This document shows, piece after piece, positions 61,817 to 64,000 of a DNA stretch of 64,000 nt. This DNA is from Seriola aureovittata (Eukaryota > Chordata > Actinopteri > Carangiformes > Carangidae). The stretch is taken from contig NC_079374.1 in assembly GCF_021018895.1 (NCBI RefSeq), positions 4,932,001 to 4,996,000 on the forward strand, read 5' to 3'. Position numbers and translations under genes: made by a program. Position 1 is the stretch's first letter. Each line of letters opens with the position of its first letter. The notes beneath the pieces were generated by a model. It had not been told where the DNA came from. It saw nothing but the letters and a program-made list of their open reading frames with translations, and did not search any database.

Positions 61817-62115
61817 TGTGTGGCTGGACAGATGGCCATGCCAGTTACTGTGTCACTGTAGGGAGGCGGAGCAGCCAGACCAGCTGGTATCGCCCCTACC
61901 ACGCTGCCCCACCACCCCATCCCACCCCCACACACACACATACACACACACACACACACTCCTCCTTCCCATCCACCTCTTCTCCTCCTCTAAACTCTCC
62001 CTTCTCAACCTGACTTCTTTTTTTTTGTCCTCCTCCTCATCAGTCCTCCTCCCTCCAGCTCCATGGAAACATCAGGGGGTCCCCGCTTGATTAGGCAGGA
62101 TTAATGACAGACTGA

Positions 62116-62121
<6 letters not shown>

Positions 62122-62169
<48 letters not shown>

Positions 62170-62173
62170 TGTC

Positions 62174-62217
<44 letters not shown>
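62122..62217. repeat. (GT)n(CTGT)n(GT)n compound microsatellite
   Basis: Two GT arrays separated by three CTGT units. A further TG array follows at 62331-62370. Confidence 0.96.
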
Positions 62218-62218
<1 letters not shown>

Positions 62219-62329
62219 CCCCCAGGAGAAATAGTGTCAGATTGAACAGTCTATCTAATGTTAACCTCTCCATGGTTGCCACTTTTTGCCATTCTCATGT
62301 TAATATCTGTTGAGCTCCACCCACCGCAG

Positions 62330-62375
<46 letters not shown>

Positions 62376-63296
62376 GTAATAATTGAGGTGTATCCTTGCT
62401 ATGTTAAGCACATTTCCTTGGCAGAGTGATAGAGGGAAGATGTTATGAAACAGATTTTCTAAATAAACAAAGAATCTACTTCTTCTGTGGTGGCATCAGA
62501 ATGTGTGTTCTGTGTAACGTCTGCCGAGCTAACATATAAATCATCCAAAGTAACTGAAGGATGGCTCATGTTGCCTCATCCCAAAACAGGTTGTACAGTA
62601 CACTGACATCAGCCAGTTAAGTAAGGCAACTGGTTCTACTGATTACTACAGCTCCCATCAGCCTCAGCGGCCATTGCTGTAGAGGAAACACCAGACAGAG
62701 GCCAAATCAGAGCTGTGGTAATTTCAGAATCCATGCTAAGTTGCTGCAGTTAGGAACAAAATGTAGTGTTATTATATTATTTATCTTCAGCTTCAGGTGA
62801 TGTTAGAGGCTCACGCTACAGGGTTGACGCTCTGTGACTGGATGTTTCCTAAAAGAGTGCGTTCACTGGACGTGCTCACGTTTTTGGTGAATGGTGAACT
62901 GCACATATCCGTCTGCAACTGATGAATGTGAACCGAATGCACCCAAAAAAAAAAGCTACTATCCCATCTGCCGAAAAACATCATAAGAACTGTTTTTACG
63001 GCAGCGCCCGGCCTGCAAATTAAAATCATAGCACATCTTTCAGCTGGCGACTGTAATAAACTTGGCGGTGGAGCCTGTAATTTGGTTCATTCGGGCTAAA
63101 TAAATTTTCCTCTTCAGCAATGCACATATTTTCACTGCACCTCTTTTTTTCACTTTCTGCACAATAAAAAAAAAATGTCTGTAGAGCTGAATTACATTTG
63201 TTACCTGATCTGTTTTGATGACACATTGTTTTTTCTTGGCTTTTCAATGTAATCTGTGTCTGACTATATAACAGTATACAGTAATATGGTAATGAT

Positions 63297-63313
63297 GGGG
63301 GGGGGGGGGGGGG
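63297..63313. repeat. G17 homopolymer
   Basis: Seventeen consecutive G. Confidence 0.94.
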
Positions 63314-63870
63314 TAAGTAATTTAAAAGAAATGGAAGAAACGTGAAGTAGTTCATTTCTGGGACAATGAACAATGTTCAAAATTGTGAACTATGAATGTG
63401 AGCTGGTCCATTTTCATCTGTGTGAACTGAGCTTGTGAGGTGTTAACTTGTACGACACTGCTCCTGGGGGATGTAGTTTACGTCTCTCTGTGCATTTTTA
63501 TGTACAGTTCCTTTGACTTCTAAATCAAAGAAGACACTTTCATCCTTTGCAGTGATGATTCAATCGGGACATTTTCATGCCCATCCAAGCCATGAAGAGC
63601 TCCAACTGTCAGCATACTGACACATCTATACAGAAAATGAGCAGGGCTGTTACCTCAGAAACCCTGGACACCCAAAATAACTTCTCCCACTTTCTATGCA
63701 GACTTTGAAGTAGACAGAGCCTCAATTGTGACACAGCTTGAGCCTGTGTTGTGTATCCAAGTGTGTCGTTACGTCTGGACGTTTAAATGTTAATGAGAGT
63801 CAATATGACTTTGCATCTAAATGTTTTTCTGTTCTGTGTGCATGCGTGTGTTGTTTCTTTACATGCTGTA

Positions 63871-63872
<2 letters not shown>

Positions 63873-63922
<50 letters not shown>
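63873..63922. repeat. (TG)25 microsatellite
   Basis: An uninterrupted TG array. Confidence 0.97.
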
Positions 63923-63926
<4 letters not shown>

Positions 63927-64000
63927 CCAGAAAGGAGCTAATACAGTCCCAGCTCTCAGCCAGGATTAGAAGCTTCCAGCAGGTTTCTGGAGGGTTTAAT

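Larger units (their letters stand above)
59096..64000 (-). other. klf7 last intron (3' part)
   Basis: Non-coding sequence upstream of the last klf7 exon. No zinc-finger exon is seen. It contains TG arrays at 60537-60582, 61782-61809, 62122-62168, 62178-62217, 62331-62370 and 63873-63922, an AC array at about 61931-61960, and a G17 run at 63297-63313. The unique segments 60455-60510 and 62050-62115 (CTTGATTAGGCAGGATTAAT) look regulatory in style. Confidence 0.6.

Overview
The window is vertebrate nuclear DNA, almost certainly from a ray-finned (teleost) fish. Three conserved vertebrate genes are recognisable, all on the minus strand: exon 1 of ccnyl1 (cyclin Y-like 1) at 898-1060, the complete coding region of creb1 (cAMP-response-element binding protein 1) at 6977-9625, and the 52-bp last coding exon of klf7 (Krueppel-like factor 7) at 59044-59095. 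These genes also cluster on human 2q33.3, which supports the identifications. The very short creb1 introns, the density of CA/TG microsatellites and several repeat families that I recognise from fish genomes point to a teleost.

Layout. 1-897 is the start of ccnyl1 intron 1. 898-2000 holds ccnyl1 exon 1, its 5' UTR and a GC-richer promoter region. About 2790-6976 is the presumed creb1 3' UTR, which contains a hairpin-type MITE. 6977-9625 holds seven creb1 coding exons joined in perfect phase to 330 codons. 9634-11862 is the long first intron and 11500-12065 is the CpG-rich creb1 promoter with a candidate untranslated exon 1. About 12.3-57 kb is a gene desert with no coding region I can support. 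It holds two decayed Tc1-like transposase copies, four hairpin MITEs or terminal-inverted-repeat elements (one of them in the creb1 3' UTR), tRNA-derived SINEs, a LINE 3' tail, several other dispersed repeats, about 30 CA/TG arrays, an 800-bp pyrimidine tract and a few A+T-rich stretches that look like conserved non-coding elements. 57-59 kb is klf7 3' UTR and 59096-64000 is the last klf7 intron, which leaves the window on the right.

Functionally, creb1 and klf7 are transcription factors (bZIP and C2H2 zinc finger), and ccnyl1 encodes a membrane-tethered cyclin that activates CDK14/16-type kinases. They are neighbours by ancestry, not an operon.

I found no undescribed multi-gene system. The observations most worth a check are: the creb1 intron that replaces the mammalian alternative 14-residue exon and carries a (CA)29 array directly behind its splice donor; the head-to-tail klf7-creb1 order, which differs from human as I recall it; and two clusters combining opposed CA/TG arrays with long purine or pyrimidine tracts.
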